DNA of 64,000 bases from Parvibaculum sedimenti (GTDB lineage: Bacteria; Pseudomonadota; Alphaproteobacteria; Parvibaculales; Parvibaculaceae), in assembly GCF_009184905.1 (NCBI RefSeq), contig NZ_WESC01000016.1, forward strand, positions 31,690 through 95,689, given 5' to 3'. Position 1 is the first letter of the stretch. Every line of letters starts with the position of its first letter. Below are positions 32,721 to 41,467 of this stretch, piece after piece. Position numbers and translations under genes: made by a program. The notes beneath the pieces are model-generated. The model did no database searches. It saw nothing but the letters and a program-made list of their open reading frames with translations, and was not told the origin of the DNA.

Positions 32721-34520
32721 ATGGGATTTTTCAGGCGGATCAGGAACGAGATCATCTATGTCCGGGCGGCGCTCAGAACCCTGAAACGGGTCGGCGACAT
32801 CTACAAGACGCCGGACCGGACCTTCCCCGACATGTTCGAAGAAATCGCGAAGGCAAAGCCCAACAACGCCGCGATCTATTTCGAAGACCGCAAGATCACC
32901 TTCCGCGAGCTCGACGAGGCCGCCAACCGCTATGCGCGCTGGGCAATGGCGCAAGGCGTCGGTCGCGGCGATGTGGTCGCGCTGTTGATGGAAAACCGGG
33001 CGGAATACGTCATCGCCTGGCTCGGCATCATGAAGGCGGGCGCGTCGGCAGCCCTCATCAACAACAATCTCGTCAAGGGTCCGCTCGCGCATAGCCTCAA
33101 TATCTCTGGTGCGACGCATCTTGTGCTTGGCTCCGAACTTGCCGACGCCTATGCCACCGCCGTCGATCAGCTCGAGCATCCCTTCACCGTATGGGCGACG
33201 GGCGCGCAGATTGTCGGCATGCAGAACCTCGATGCGGCGCTTGCGCAGCAATCGGGCGATCCGCTGCCCGCTGACACGCGCAAGGGCGTGACGCTCAACG
33301 ACAATGGGCTCTTCATCTATACGAGCGGCACGACCGGCAATCCCAAGGCCGCGCGCCTGACCCATGCGCGTGTGCTGACGATGATGAACGGCTTCTCGGC
33401 GGGCGCGAATGCGACGGAAAGCGACCGCATGTATATCGCTATGCCGCTTTATCATTCTGCTGGCGGCGTTTGCGCGGTGGGTACGACGCTGACGGTTGGC
33501 GGTTCGATCATCATCCGGCGCAAATTCTCGGCGCGCGAATTTTTCGCCGATTGCCGCAAATATGATGCGACGATGTTCCAGTATATCGGCGAGCTTTGCC
33601 GCTACCTGCTCAACACCGAAAAGCAGCCCAAGGAAAACAGGCACAAGATTCGTCTTGCGATCGGCAACGGGCTTCGCCCGGAAATCTGGCCGGCCTTCCA
33701 GAAGCGCTTCAAGGTGCCGCATATCCTCGAATTCTATGGCGCGACCGAAGGCAATGTGGCGCTGATGAATTATGACGGCACGGTGGGTTCGGTGGGCCGC
33801 ATTCCGGGCTGGGCGAAGAAGCGCTTCAATGTCGAGCTCGCGCGCTTCGATCTCGAAGCCGAAATGCCGGTGCGTGGGGCCGATGGCTTCTGCATCAAAT
33901 GCGGGCCAGGCGAAGCGGGCGAGGCGATCGGCAAGATATCGACCGATCCCAACACCCCTACGGGCCGCTTCGATGGTTATGCCCGAAAGGAAGAGACCGA
34001 GAAGAAGATCCTGCGCGACGTCTTCGAAAAGGGCGACGCCTGGTTCCGCACCGGCGATCTCCTGCGGCAGGACGAGCTCGGCTATTTCTATTTTGTCGAC
34101 CGCATCGGCGACACTTTCCGGTGGAAGGGCGAGAACGTCTCGACGGCGGAAGTCTCGGAAGCGATTTCCGTTTTCCCTGGCATTCAGGAAGCCAATGTCT
34201 ATGGCGTTCATGTTCCGGGTGCGGACGGTCGCGCCGGCATGGCGACGATCGTGGCCGACAATGCGTTCGACATCGACAGGTTCCAGAAGCATATCGACAA
34301 GGAACTGCCCGAATATGCGCGGCCCCTCTTCATCCGCATGAGCGGCGGCATGGAGATCACGGGCACGTTCAAGCAGCGCAAGGTCGAGCTGGTGAAGGAA
34401 GGCTTCGATCCGCGCGAGGTCGAGGACGCGATCTATTTCCGCTCGCCCGTGGACGGCCATTTCGTGCCGCTCGACGCGGCGCTTTATGAGCGCATCTGCG
34501 GCGGCGAGATCAGGATCTGA
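32721..34520 (+). CDS. Long-chain acyl-CoA synthetase (FATP/very-long-chain type)
   Basis: A 599-residue AMP-forming ligase activating long-chain fatty acids. The P-loop is YTSGTTGNPKAARLTH, and LEFYGATEGN is the adenylate motif. The TGDLLRQDELGYFYFVDRIG hinge is followed by GENVSTAEVSE, which is specific to the FATP (SLC27-like) branch and takes the place of the GGxxxSPxE form in FadD. ATG 32721 follows GGAG; an earlier GTG at 32688 lacks a ribosome site. It is followed by a strong terminator and may also aid uptake, as in FATP proteins. Confidence 0.87.
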   Translation: MGFFRRIRNEIIYVRAALRTLKRVGDIYKTPDRTFPDMFEEIAKAKPNNAAIYFEDRKITFRELDEAANRYARWAMAQGVGRGDVVALLMENRAEYVIAWLGIMKAGASAALINNNLVKGPLAHSLNISGATHLVLGSELADAYATAVDQLEHPFTVWATGAQIVGMQNLDAALAQQSGDPLPADTRKGVTLNDNGLFIYTSGTTGNPKAARLTHARVLTMMNGFSAGANATESDRMYIAMPLYHSAGGVCAVGTTLTVGGSIIIRRKFSAREFFADCRKYDATMFQYIGELCRYLLNTEKQPKENRHKIRLAIGNGLRPEIWPAFQKRFKVPHILEFYGATEGNVALMNYDGTVGSVGRIPGWAKKRFNVELARFDLEAEMPVRGADGFCIKCGPGEAGEAIGKISTDPNTPTGRFDGYARKEETEKKILRDVFEKGDAWFRTGDLLRQDELGYFYFVDRIGDTFRWKGENVSTAEVSEAISVFPGIQEANVYGVHVPGADGRAGMATIVADNAFDIDRFQKHIDKELPEYARPLFIRMSGGMEITGTFKQRKVELVKEGFDPREVEDAIYFRSPVDGHFVPLDAALYERICGGEIRI

Positions 34521-34540
34521 GCGCAATCGGTTCCAAATAA

Positions 34541-34568
34541 AAAGGGCGGCTTGCGAGAGCCGCCCTTT
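34541..34568. terminator. Bidirectional terminator between acyl-CoA synthetase and LLM oxidoreductase
   Basis: AAAGGGCGGCT (34541-34551) pairs with AGCCGCCCTTT (34558-34568). It is followed by TTTTG on the plus strand and T-rich on the minus, and it lies between two convergent genes. Confidence 0.8.
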
Positions 34569-34588
34569 TGCATTTCCGCAGGCTGGAC

Positions 34589-35806
34589 TTACTGCGCCGC
34601 GTCCGTCTTCTTGTTGAGGCCCATCGCGGCAAGGATTTCCGGGCGGATGTTTTCCGTGCCCTTCTTCTCGACATGCTGGGCGACGCGGGCGCCGACGGCC
34701 ATCATTGCCTGACCCATGAAGCTTTCGCGATTGTCCTTGGCCCAGTTGAGCGAGACGTCGCGATTGTCATTGAGGTTCTGGAACTTCGGGGCGACATAGC
34801 GCGCCATCAGCTCATAGGAGCGCTTGGTGTTTTCCCAGTTCGCCCAGTTATGCGCGAGCTGCATGAAGCAGCCGAAGCCGCCCGACTGCTGCTGCAGGCG
34901 CTCGATCTGGGCAACAGCGTCTTCCGGCGTGCCGATGACGGCCATGCCCGAGGCGATGAGCGCATCGACGGGGTCCGAACCATCGGTCGGCGCGAGCGGG
35001 AGTGCCGCCACTTCGCGGAAGTAGTAGAGCCACTTGTCGAGGCCGAAGCGCACATTCTCGCGGGCCTTTTCGCGCGTCTCGGCGATATGCACCGGGCCGA
35101 CGAGGCGCCAGCCGGAGCGGTCGACGGTCTTGCCGTTGTCCTTCGCCGTGTCCTCGCAGATCGCCCAGTTGGTCGAAAGCGCGTTGAAGCCGCCGGCGGA
35201 TGTCGCGCCAATGGAAAGCAGGCTGAGACCATGGCGGCCCGCCGCCGTCGCGCCGGTCGGCGAGACCTGGCTTGCCACCGCGATCTCGACCGAAGGCCGC
35301 GACCAGGGCGTCATCTGGAGGCGCGCATTGTTCAGCTCGAACCATTCGGTCTTCATGTTGACGGTTTCGCCGCGGAGCAGCGGAACGATCGCGTCGAGCG
35401 CCTCGTCCATCATGTCGCGCTGCTTCAGCGGGTTGATGCCCATCATGATCGCGTCGGAGGGCAGCGAACCCGGGCCGACGCCGAGCATGACGCGGCCGCG
35501 CGTGATGTGGTCGAGCTGGTTGATGCGGTCGGCCAGCATCAGCGGGTGGTGATAGGGCAGCGACGACACGCCCGTGCCGAGCTTGATGTTGCGCGTGCGC
35601 TCGGCAACCGTGGCGATGAAGAGCTCGGGGCTGGCAATCAGCTCATAGCCTGCGGAGTGATGTTCGCCGATCCAGGCTTCGTCATAGCCGAGCTGGTCCA
35701 TCCACTGGACGAGTTCGATGTCGCGCTCCAGCGCGAGGGTGGGGTTTTCATCGAGCGGGTGGAACGGCGCGATGAAGGCGCCGAAGCGCAGTTTCTGTCC
35801 GAGCAT
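34589..35806 (-). CDS. LLM-class flavin-dependent monooxygenase
   Basis: A 405-residue FMN-dependent luciferase-like oxidoreductase. It has LRFGAFIAPFHPLDENPTLA at the start, then LGYDEAWIGEHHSAGYE and the SSLPYHHPLMLADRINQLDH barrel region typical of the limonene monooxygenase (LimB)-like branch. It needs a flavin reductase, which is not seen nearby. ATG 35806 has AGGGAG upstream. A TetR gene follows 5' on the same strand, 86 nt away. The substrate is probably a hydrophobic ketone, terpene or similar, unproven. Confidence 0.82.
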   Translation of the reverse strand: MLGQKLRFGAFIAPFHPLDENPTLALERDIELVQWMDQLGYDEAWIGEHHSAGYELIASPELFIATVAERTRNIKLGTGVSSLPYHHPLMLADRINQLDHITRGRVMLGVGPGSLPSDAIMMGINPLKQRDMMDEALDAIVPLLRGETVNMKTEWFELNNARLQMTPWSRPSVEIAVASQVSPTGATAAGRHGLSLLSIGATSAGGFNALSTNWAICEDTAKDNGKTVDRSGWRLVGPVHIAETREKARENVRFGLDKWLYYFREVAALPLAPTDGSDPVDALIASGMAVIGTPEDAVAQIERLQQQSGGFGCFMQLAHNWANWENTKRSYELMARYVAPKFQNLNDNRDVSLNWAKDNRESFMGQAMMAVGARVAQHVEKKGTENIRPEILAAMGLNKKTDAAQ

Positions 35807-35892
35807 GTATTTCTCCCTAGCGTTTTCGGTTCTTGAATTCTTGTGCCGTGGATCAAAGCGCGGCTTTCGGGCTTTGTCCACCTGCAGTCTTT

Positions 35893-36516
35893 TCAGGCTT
35901 TCTTCTTCAGGCCATTGAGCATGATGTCGATGATCTGGCGGCTGGCGAGGCCGGCATCCGTTTCCGGGTGTTCGGTCGAAAAGGCGGCGATGGTGCTCCA
36001 TGTGGAGACAATGGCGACAGCGGCCAGTTCCGGTGGCATCTCCTCGCGCAGTTCAGCCCTGTTCTGGCCGCGGCGCACGATGTCCGTCACGATGTCGATG
36101 ACGCTTTCGTTCACGGTCGCGGCGCGTGTGAGCGCGGTCGGCTGATCGATGAATTCGCGCAGCATTTTCCGCATCACCGGCGCGTTGCGTTCATAGGCTT
36201 CGAGGAAGGCATCGAGGAGAAACAGGAGTTGCTCCTCCGCCGTGCCGTTATGCCCCGCCAGTTGATCGGCGAGAGACTGGGTCACCTCGTCGTTGAACTC
36301 CTGCAGCAGCGCGGCCTTGTTCTCGAAATGGAGGAAAAAGGTCGCCTTTGCGACGCCCGCGCCGTTGCAAATGTCCTCAATGGTCACGCCGTCATAGCCG
36401 CGCTCGCCAAAGAGCTGCATCGCGGTGCGATAGATTTCCCGCCGCGTGCGCTCCTTTTTGCGAGCGCGCCGCGTTCCGCCGACGGGCGCCTCTTCCAGTG
36501 CCTCAAGATTGCTAAT
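35893..36516 (-). CDS. TetR-family regulator with non-canonical (ATT) or frameshifted start
   Basis: A TetR regulator of about 207 residues. From 36420 onward it reads QLFGERGYDGVTIEDICNGA, so an ATG at 36420 would cut off the first helix of the DNA-binding domain. The frame continues upstream through ARKKERTRREIYRTAM, normal TetR N-terminal sequence, up to a stop at 36552, without ATG, GTG or TTG. ATT at 36516 has a perfect GGAGG (36526-36530) 9 nt before it. Alternatively one base too many in CCCC (36517-36520) separates it from ATG 36535. It is divergent from the SDR gene. Confidence 0.65.
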   Translation of the reverse strand: MSNLEALEEAPVGGTRRARKKERTRREIYRTAMQLFGERGYDGVTIEDICNGAGVAKATFFLHFENKAALLQEFNDEVTQSLADQLAGHNGTAEEQLLFLLDAFLEAYERNAPVMRKMLREFIDQPTALTRAATVNESVIDIVTDIVRRGQNRAELREEMPPELAAVAIVSTWSTIAAFSTEHPETDAGLASRQIIDIMLNGLKKKA

Positions 36517-36742
36517 GGGGCTCTCCCTCCGCCATGCGCCTGGCCCGCTTCATGGGGCTCTCTCCCGCGCCGAGAAAAACTAGACCGAAGTACAGTATTT
36601 GCCAAGACCGTTTGATCTGCTAGCCATCGGTGCGCTGCAGCAAGAACGCCGCTGCGTAAAATCGCGTTGCCCGGTCTAGGGCCTATACCCTAAGACAAAG
36701 GCAAAGGGGCACAAGCCCCGGCATATGAAAAGGGAGAACGGC

Positions 36743-37546
36743 ATGGGACGGGTCAGTGGAAAAGTGGCTCTGGTGACGGGCGCGGGCAGCGGCATCGGCC
36801 GCGGCGCGGTGCTGGCGCTGGCGGCGGAAGGCGCCTTTGTGGTCGCGACGGATATCGACGACAAGGGCCTCGCCGAGACGGCCGATCAGGTCAAGGCGGC
36901 GGGCGGCAAGATCGCCACGCATCATCAGGATGTGACGAGCGAGGCGCGCTGGGCCGAGGTGATCGAGGCGATCAAGAAGGACCAGGGCGCGCTCCACATC
37001 CTCGTCAACAATGCCGGCATCGGCATCGGCGCCGATATCTTCACGATGGCCTATGAAGACTGGCGCCGTCAGATGTCGATCAATGTCGACGGCGTCTTCT
37101 TCGGCGTGAAGCACGGCATTCCGCTGATCGCGGCGTCGGGCGGCGGCTCGGTCATCAATATTTCTTCGGTTGCTGGCCTTCAGGGCGCCGCGGGCCTCGC
37201 GGGTTACTGCGCGACCAAGGGCGCGGTTCGCCTTTTCACCAAGGCCGTGGCGCTCGAATGCGCCCAGGCCAAGATGAATGTGCGCGTGAACTCGGTTCAT
37301 CCCGGCATCATCGACACGGCGATCTGGCAGAAGATACCGCAGGGCGGCACCAGCGCGCTTGGGACGGATATCCTCCCCGAAGGCGCGAACGCGGTCGATG
37401 CCAATGCGATCGCCCAGATGGCGCCGCTCGCCTATGCGGGCCTGCCGTCGGATATTGCGGCGGGCATCGTGTTCCTTGCCTCGGATGAATCGCGCTACAT
37501 GACGGGTTCGGAACTCGTCATCGACGGCGGCATCACCGCGCGCTGA
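36743..37546 (+). CDS. SDR-family NAD(P)-dependent oxidoreductase
   Basis: A 267-residue classical short-chain dehydrogenase. The nucleotide motif is TGAGSGIG and the acidic end of beta 2 (ATDID) suggests NAD; NNAG, the active-site S in NISSVAG and Y-x-x-x-K in YCATK are all present. The C-terminal half carries an insertion around IPQGGTSALGTDILPEGANA. ATG 36743 has AGGGAG upstream; ATG 36725 does not. The divergent TetR gene probably regulates it. The substrate is a secondary alcohol or ketone of unknown identity. Confidence 0.85.
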   Translation: MGRVSGKVALVTGAGSGIGRGAVLALAAEGAFVVATDIDDKGLAETADQVKAAGGKIATHHQDVTSEARWAEVIEAIKKDQGALHILVNNAGIGIGADIFTMAYEDWRRQMSINVDGVFFGVKHGIPLIAASGGGSVINISSVAGLQGAAGLAGYCATKGAVRLFTKAVALECAQAKMNVRVNSVHPGIIDTAIWQKIPQGGTSALGTDILPEGANAVDANAIAQMAPLAYAGLPSDIAAGIVFLASDESRYMTGSELVIDGGITAR

Positions 37547-37572
37547 GCCAAAGCGAAGTTTAGGAAATGAAG

Positions 37573-37603
37573 AAGGCGGAGACCGCTATGCAGTCTCCGC
37601 CTT
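37573..37603. terminator. Terminator between SDR and secreted protein genes
   Basis: An 11-bp perfect stem AAGGCGGAGAC/GTCTCCGCCTT (37573-37583, 37593-37603) between convergent genes, with weak T-richness on both sides (TTGTT on plus, TTCTT on minus). Confidence 0.65.
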
Positions 37604-37629
37604 TGTTGCCTCACAGAGTTGGTGCGATT

Positions 37630-38028
37630 TCAGTTCGCCACGCGCCAGCTGCCGTCGGGTTGCTGGCAGGCGGTGCCATACGAGTTTTCGTAATGGCCGC
37701 CGACGCGAACAGTCGTCTGGTATTCGCGGCAATACTGCCCGCCGGAGTCGCGATAGACCGGCGAGGTCGGCTCCGCCTGGATCGGCTCGCGGTAGTAGAC
37801 CGGGCGCGGCGCATAGACCACCGGCGGCGGGTAATAGGCCACGGGCGGCGGCGCATAGTAGTAGGGATCGTAATAGCCCCAGGCCGGTCCGGCGAAGAGC
37901 GGGAAGCCAAAGCCGATTCCGACGCTTACATGACCATGCGCTGAAGCAGGCGCCACGGCGAGCGTCGCGGCTGCGAGTGCGGTGGCGGCAAACAGGGCCA
38001 GCTTTGCCTTACGGGCGACGATTGTCAT
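37630..38028 (-). CDS. Secreted Tyr/Pro-rich protein with 17-kDa-antigen-like C-terminus
   Basis: A 132-residue exported protein. The signal peptide covers residues 1-30 (SASA-HG). The middle is rich in YYxPPP repeats ([20 protein letters not shown]). The C-terminal 40 residues have [12 protein letters not shown] and [12 protein letters not shown], with two Cys and the GTAC-QPDG-W pattern found at the end of rickettsial 17-kDa surface antigen-like proteins. It is probably envelope associated. ATG 38028 is preceded by GAGGAG. The function is unknown. Confidence 0.7.
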   Translation of the reverse strand: MTIVARKAKLALFAATALAAATLAVAPASAHGHVSVGIGFGFPLFAGPAWGYYDPYYYAPPPVAYYPPPVVYAPRPVYYREPIQAEPTSPVYRDSGGQYCREYQTTVRVGGHYENSYGTACQQPDGSWRVAN

Positions 38029-38188
38029 GACGTCTCCTCTGCACGAAAAACTGTCATGCATTATACGTCGGTCTCCGGCATTCCTGTCGGCATGAACGGA
38101 TTAAATTTGGGGGGATTTGGGCCGGGATTACGGGCAAATTTCGTCCCCGTTGCCCGATGTCGCGTCGGCTGTGCGCGGTCGTTGCGAC

Positions 38189-38971
38189 TTACTCGAATTC
38201 CGTGAAACGGATGTTGTTCCTCTCGATACCCTTCAGCACGACTTCGATGCCGCCCGACTTCACCATCCATTCGAGGCGGTGGTCGCGATATTCGCGTTTG
38301 AAAAGGCCCTGATCGAGAATTCCTGCGACGACTTCCATGCCGGCGATGGAGGCGGAGGCCTCCTTCATCGTCAGCGCGACGCTTTCCCGTGTTCGTGCCC
38401 GCGCAAGCCAGCGGCCGAGCGTCGAGCCTTCGTCGGGCCCATTGCCGAAGCCGATGGAGGCATTGACGTAAGGCGCGACGGAGAGATCGCCCCAACCGAA
38501 AGACGCGCCGTTGAACCAGTCGCTCTTGCCGAGCTGACGCTCAAGCCAGGCATGCAGCTTTTCCGTTTGTTCGGCGGCGCGCTCGCGCAACGTCTCGGCA
38601 AGCTCGCCCTCGGCGCGACGGAACCAGGAGATTTCGCCGAGCCCCCAGTTGATCGCTTCGTAATGCGTGTCGCAGACATCTTCGATCGTGCGAACGCGCG
38701 CCCGTTCAACGGGCGTATGCGGCAAGAGCGGCGGGGTAGGCCACTTGTCCTCGATATATTCGAGGATGATGGTCGAATCGAAAATATGAGCCTCTCCGTC
38801 GATCAGCAGCGGCACCTCGGCGCGCGGATTGGCCTCTATGAATTCGCCCGCCGCGCCGCCCGCGCCGATGCCGCCGGGCACCTTCAACGCGAAGTCGATG
38901 CCCTTTTCCCGCAGAGCGATCTTCACCTTCTGCGCATAAGGCGAAAGCGGATGCTCATAAAGCGTGATCAT
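38189..38971 (-). CDS. Glutathione S-transferase family protein
   Basis: A 260-residue GST. The thioredoxin-like N-terminal domain begins ITLYEHPLSPYAQKVKIALR, where Ser in PLSPYAQK is the likely catalytic position, and contains the cis-Pro VPLL and the glutathione-binding DST in HIFDSTIILEYIE. A helical C-terminal domain from about residue 90 includes the N-capping FGWGDLSVAPYV. It is longer than usual by a 40-residue C-terminal extension. It could conjugate or dehalogenate xenobiotics; the substrate is unknown. Confidence 0.83.
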   Translation of the reverse strand: MITLYEHPLSPYAQKVKIALREKGIDFALKVPGGIGAGGAAGEFIEANPRAEVPLLIDGEAHIFDSTIILEYIEDKWPTPPLLPHTPVERARVRTIEDVCDTHYEAINWGLGEISWFRRAEGELAETLRERAAEQTEKLHAWLERQLGKSDWFNGASFGWGDLSVAPYVNASIGFGNGPDEGSTLGRWLARARTRESVALTMKEASASIAGMEVVAGILDQGLFKREYRDHRLEWMVKSGGIEVVLKGIERNNIRFTEFE

Positions 38972-39072
38972 GGCGGTCTCCCCGGAATTTCGAATGGCCG
39001 CGATCGTCGGTTCTCGTACGGTGCCTGTCCAGGCGTTCCGGGAATTTGCGGTTCACGCCTTTGTGAGCGCCG

Positions 39073-40047
39073 TCAGAGGCGGCCTTTCGCCTTGGCTATC
39101 GCGGCCATCTGACCGAAGAGAAACGCGGCGTCATTGGGTGTATCGTCGCCTGTGAATTCCTTGTAGAGCGTTGCGACGTTGACGACGATGCGCTCGCCGT
39201 CGCCCCAGCTGTCGTAATCAGACATGTCGATATCCTGCGCCGCTTCGAAAGCCGTGAGCCCGGCGTCGTAGCGCCGCCGCGCCTCGTTTCTCACATAGAC
39301 GAGATAATCGCGCACAGCTTTCACGCCGCGCTTGTCGGTGATCGGGCCATGGCCCGGCACGATGGTTTCGACATCCATGGCGAGGATGCGGTCGCAAGCC
39401 TCGATCCAGTTCGCCACCGGCCCTTCCCACATGATCGGATGACCCTCGATGAAGAGAATGTCGCCGGTGAAGACGACCTTGTCGGCAGGTACATGGACGA
39501 GCGCGTCGCCTGGCGTATGCGCGGGGCCGACATGCATGATCTTCACCAGCTTGTCGCCCACATGCCGCGTGATTTCGGTTTCGAAAGTTGTCGTCGGGAG
39601 CGTTTGCGTCACGCCTTTGAAATCGAAGGGGCCGAAGGCCTTCTTGATGAAGAGGCCGAGATCGCCGAGCTGCGGCGCGAGATCGAGAAAGCCCGCGAGC
39701 AGTTGCGGTGGCTCATGCGTCATTGCTTCCTTTGCGAGCTTGTGCGCGATGATCTCCGCACCCTGACAGCATTCATTGCCGTTGCAATGGTCGCCATTGT
39801 GATGCGTGTTGACCACGGTCTTGATCTGCGTGGTGGCCTTTGGCTCCGCCTGCCGCATGGCGGTGAGCATCTCGCGCGTCAGAGGCACGTCGAACAGCGT
39901 GTCGACGATCAGCGACTCAGCCCCATCGACGATCAACCCGGCATTGGACCATCCCCAGCCGCCATCCGGCTGAAGCCAGGCATAGCCGCCATTGCCGAGA
40001 TCGTGCAGGCCCTTCGTGTATTGAAAGCGCGGATTGCCGAGACTCAT
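39073..40047 (-). CDS. MBL-fold metallo-hydrolase
   Basis: A 324-residue metallo-beta-lactamase-fold enzyme. The metal motif is a variant, THHNGDHCNGNE (HxxxDH with His-Asn before), followed by GPAHTPGDALVHVP, VFTGDILF and PGHGPI, so both metal sites appear formed. It resembles quinoprotein relay system-type and other SoxH-like MBL proteins of uncertain role. It lies downstream of the two CMD genes on the same strand, but a 104-nt gap filled by a cruciform repeat separates them. Confidence 0.8.
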   Translation of the reverse strand: MSLGNPRFQYTKGLHDLGNGGYAWLQPDGGWGWSNAGLIVDGAESLIVDTLFDVPLTREMLTAMRQAEPKATTQIKTVVNTHHNGDHCNGNECCQGAEIIAHKLAKEAMTHEPPQLLAGFLDLAPQLGDLGLFIKKAFGPFDFKGVTQTLPTTTFETEITRHVGDKLVKIMHVGPAHTPGDALVHVPADKVVFTGDILFIEGHPIMWEGPVANWIEACDRILAMDVETIVPGHGPITDKRGVKAVRDYLVYVRNEARRRYDAGLTAFEAAQDIDMSDYDSWGDGERIVVNVATLYKEFTGDDTPNDAAFLFGQMAAIAKAKGRL

Positions 40048-40063
40048 TCCTCTCCCTCCCTTT

Positions 40064-40150
40064 CGTCATGCCCCGCTTCATGCGGGGCATCCACGCCTTT
40101 CTTTCTGCAAGAAGAAGACGTGGATGGCCCGGACGAGCCGGGCCATGACG
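40064..40150. repeat. Intergenic cruciform repeat, copy 1
   Basis: An 87-bp element bounded by inverted CGTCATG (40064-40070) and CATGACG (40144-40150). Inside are a CCCCGC/GCGGGG hairpin, a long CATCCACG ... CGTGGATG pairing around a TTCTTTCTGCAAGAAGAA centre, and a GGCCCGG/CCGGGCC hairpin. A second, diverged copy is at 44952-45045. Confidence 0.75.
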
Positions 40151-40151
40151 G

Positions 40152-40715
40152 TTATTGTGACTCCAGACTCCGTTTGATGTCCTCAAGTGAGTCGCCTTCG
40201 ATTTCCTTTTCCTCGAGTTCGATTTCGAAGGTTTCGAGATAGCGGCAGACGAGCAGATAGACGCCGACGATGATGGCGAGCTCCTGGATGCCGGTATCGC
40301 CGAGATGCTTGCGCGCCGCATCGAAGAGCGCCTTGTCCGCCTTCACATGGGCGACGAGATCGTCCGCGAAGGCGAGGGCCGCGTTCTCCGCCTCGCTGAG
40401 ATGCGGACTAGGCAGCGTGCCCGCCGTCGCCGCGATGCGCGCTTCCGAAAGCCCGAGCCCGCGCGAGACACGGACATGGTGGTGCAACTCGTAAGCCGAG
40501 CCGCAGAGATGGCCGACGCGAAGGATCACGAGTTCGCGCAGCTCATCGTCCAGCGTGCCCTCGTTCAGATAGGCGTTGATCAGCGCCATGAAGGGTACGA
40601 AGGATGCGCCGCTCCCCGCGATCATGCGGAAGATATTGAGCGGCGGCAGCGTTTCCAGAAGCTTGCGGGCATCTTCCGGCAGGTCTTTCGGATCTGGATA
40701 GGGCAGGCGCGCCAT
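40152..40715 (-). CDS. Carboxymuconolactone decarboxylase (AhpD-like) family protein, second of a pair
   Basis: A 187-residue protein of the CMD/AhpD fold. The family core is LDDELRELVILRVGHLCGSAYELHHH, where the AhpD CxxC pair is not present (C-G-S-A remains), so a peroxidase-reductase role is unlikely. Its C-terminus is acidic (EIELEEKEIEGDS). It starts 5 nt after its upstream paralogue (shared LPPLNIFRM near residue 24) and forms an operon with it. The function is unknown; relatives occur in aromatic and fatty-acid catabolic clusters. Confidence 0.78.
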   Translation of the reverse strand: MARLPYPDPKDLPEDARKLLETLPPLNIFRMIAGSGASFVPFMALINAYLNEGTLDDELRELVILRVGHLCGSAYELHHHVRVSRGLGLSEARIAATAGTLPSPHLSEAENAALAFADDLVAHVKADKALFDAARKHLGDTGIQELAIIVGVYLLVCRYLETFEIELEEKEIEGDSLEDIKRSLESQ

Positions 40716-40720
40716 GGGTG

Positions 40721-41272
40721 TCAGCTCTTCATTCCGGGGAGTTCGACGCCCTTCGCGGGCGGCGTTTCCTCAATATCGACATCGAAATTCTCAAGGAAGC
40801 GCGAGGCCATCATGTAGAAGCCGATGGCGATCACGAGTTCCTGAAGCTCTCCATAGGAGAGCCGCTCCTCCAGCGGCTTGAAGGTCGCGTCCGATGCGCG
40901 AACATGCAGCACCACATCGTCCGTGAAGCGCATGACGAGGCGCTCCATCTCGTTCCAGACCTTGGCGTCCGGCCCCTCATGGATCGCCTTGATCTTCTCT
41001 TCGGACATGCCGAGGCGGCGCGAAATCTCTTCGTGCTGATAGACCTCGTATTTCGCGTTGGACAGCACGCCGACGCGGACGATGGCGATCTCCCGCAGGA
41101 TCGGATCGAGCTTGCCGAACATCAGGATCTGGTTGCCCAGCTTCACGAAGCCGTCGAGCATGTCGCCCGAATGGCCCATCATCCTGAAGATGTTGAGCGG
41201 CGGCAGTTTGCTATAGGCGTCTCTGGCGCGGCCTTCGGCCTTGGCCGGGTCGAAATACGGTATGCGGGCCAA
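40721..41272 (-). CDS. Carboxymuconolactone decarboxylase family protein, first of a pair
   Basis: A 183-residue CMD-fold paralogue of the next gene. The core is LDPILREIAIVRVGVLSNAKYEVYQHEE; the position of the AhpD cysteine pair is S-N-A-K, so no redox Cys at all. The C-terminus ends in a Pro-rich stretch (IEETPPAKGVELPG). It is divergent from the acyl-CoA ligase gene at 41468 (195 nt). Two copies differing in the putative active site suggest either heteromer formation or divergence of role. Confidence 0.78.
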   Translation of the reverse strand: MARIPYFDPAKAEGRARDAYSKLPPLNIFRMMGHSGDMLDGFVKLGNQILMFGKLDPILREIAIVRVGVLSNAKYEVYQHEEISRRLGMSEEKIKAIHEGPDAKVWNEMERLVMRFTDDVVLHVRASDATFKPLEERLSYGELQELVIAIGFYMMASRFLENFDVDIEETPPAKGVELPGMKS

Positions 41273-41467
41273 TCTGAACCTCCCTGACTGGATGACCTTA
41301 TTTTTATTGGGGCCAGTTTGGGGGCGAAGTTACGCAGCGTCCAGCGGGAAGCGTGAGCGGGCTTCCGGCGTCCGCTTGCCCCGGCCCCAATCGTCGCTAC
41401 ACTCTGGTCCAACAAGAATTCTGGCCGAAAGGGCCGGGCAGACATTTCCGCTTTGGGAGGAGCGCCG

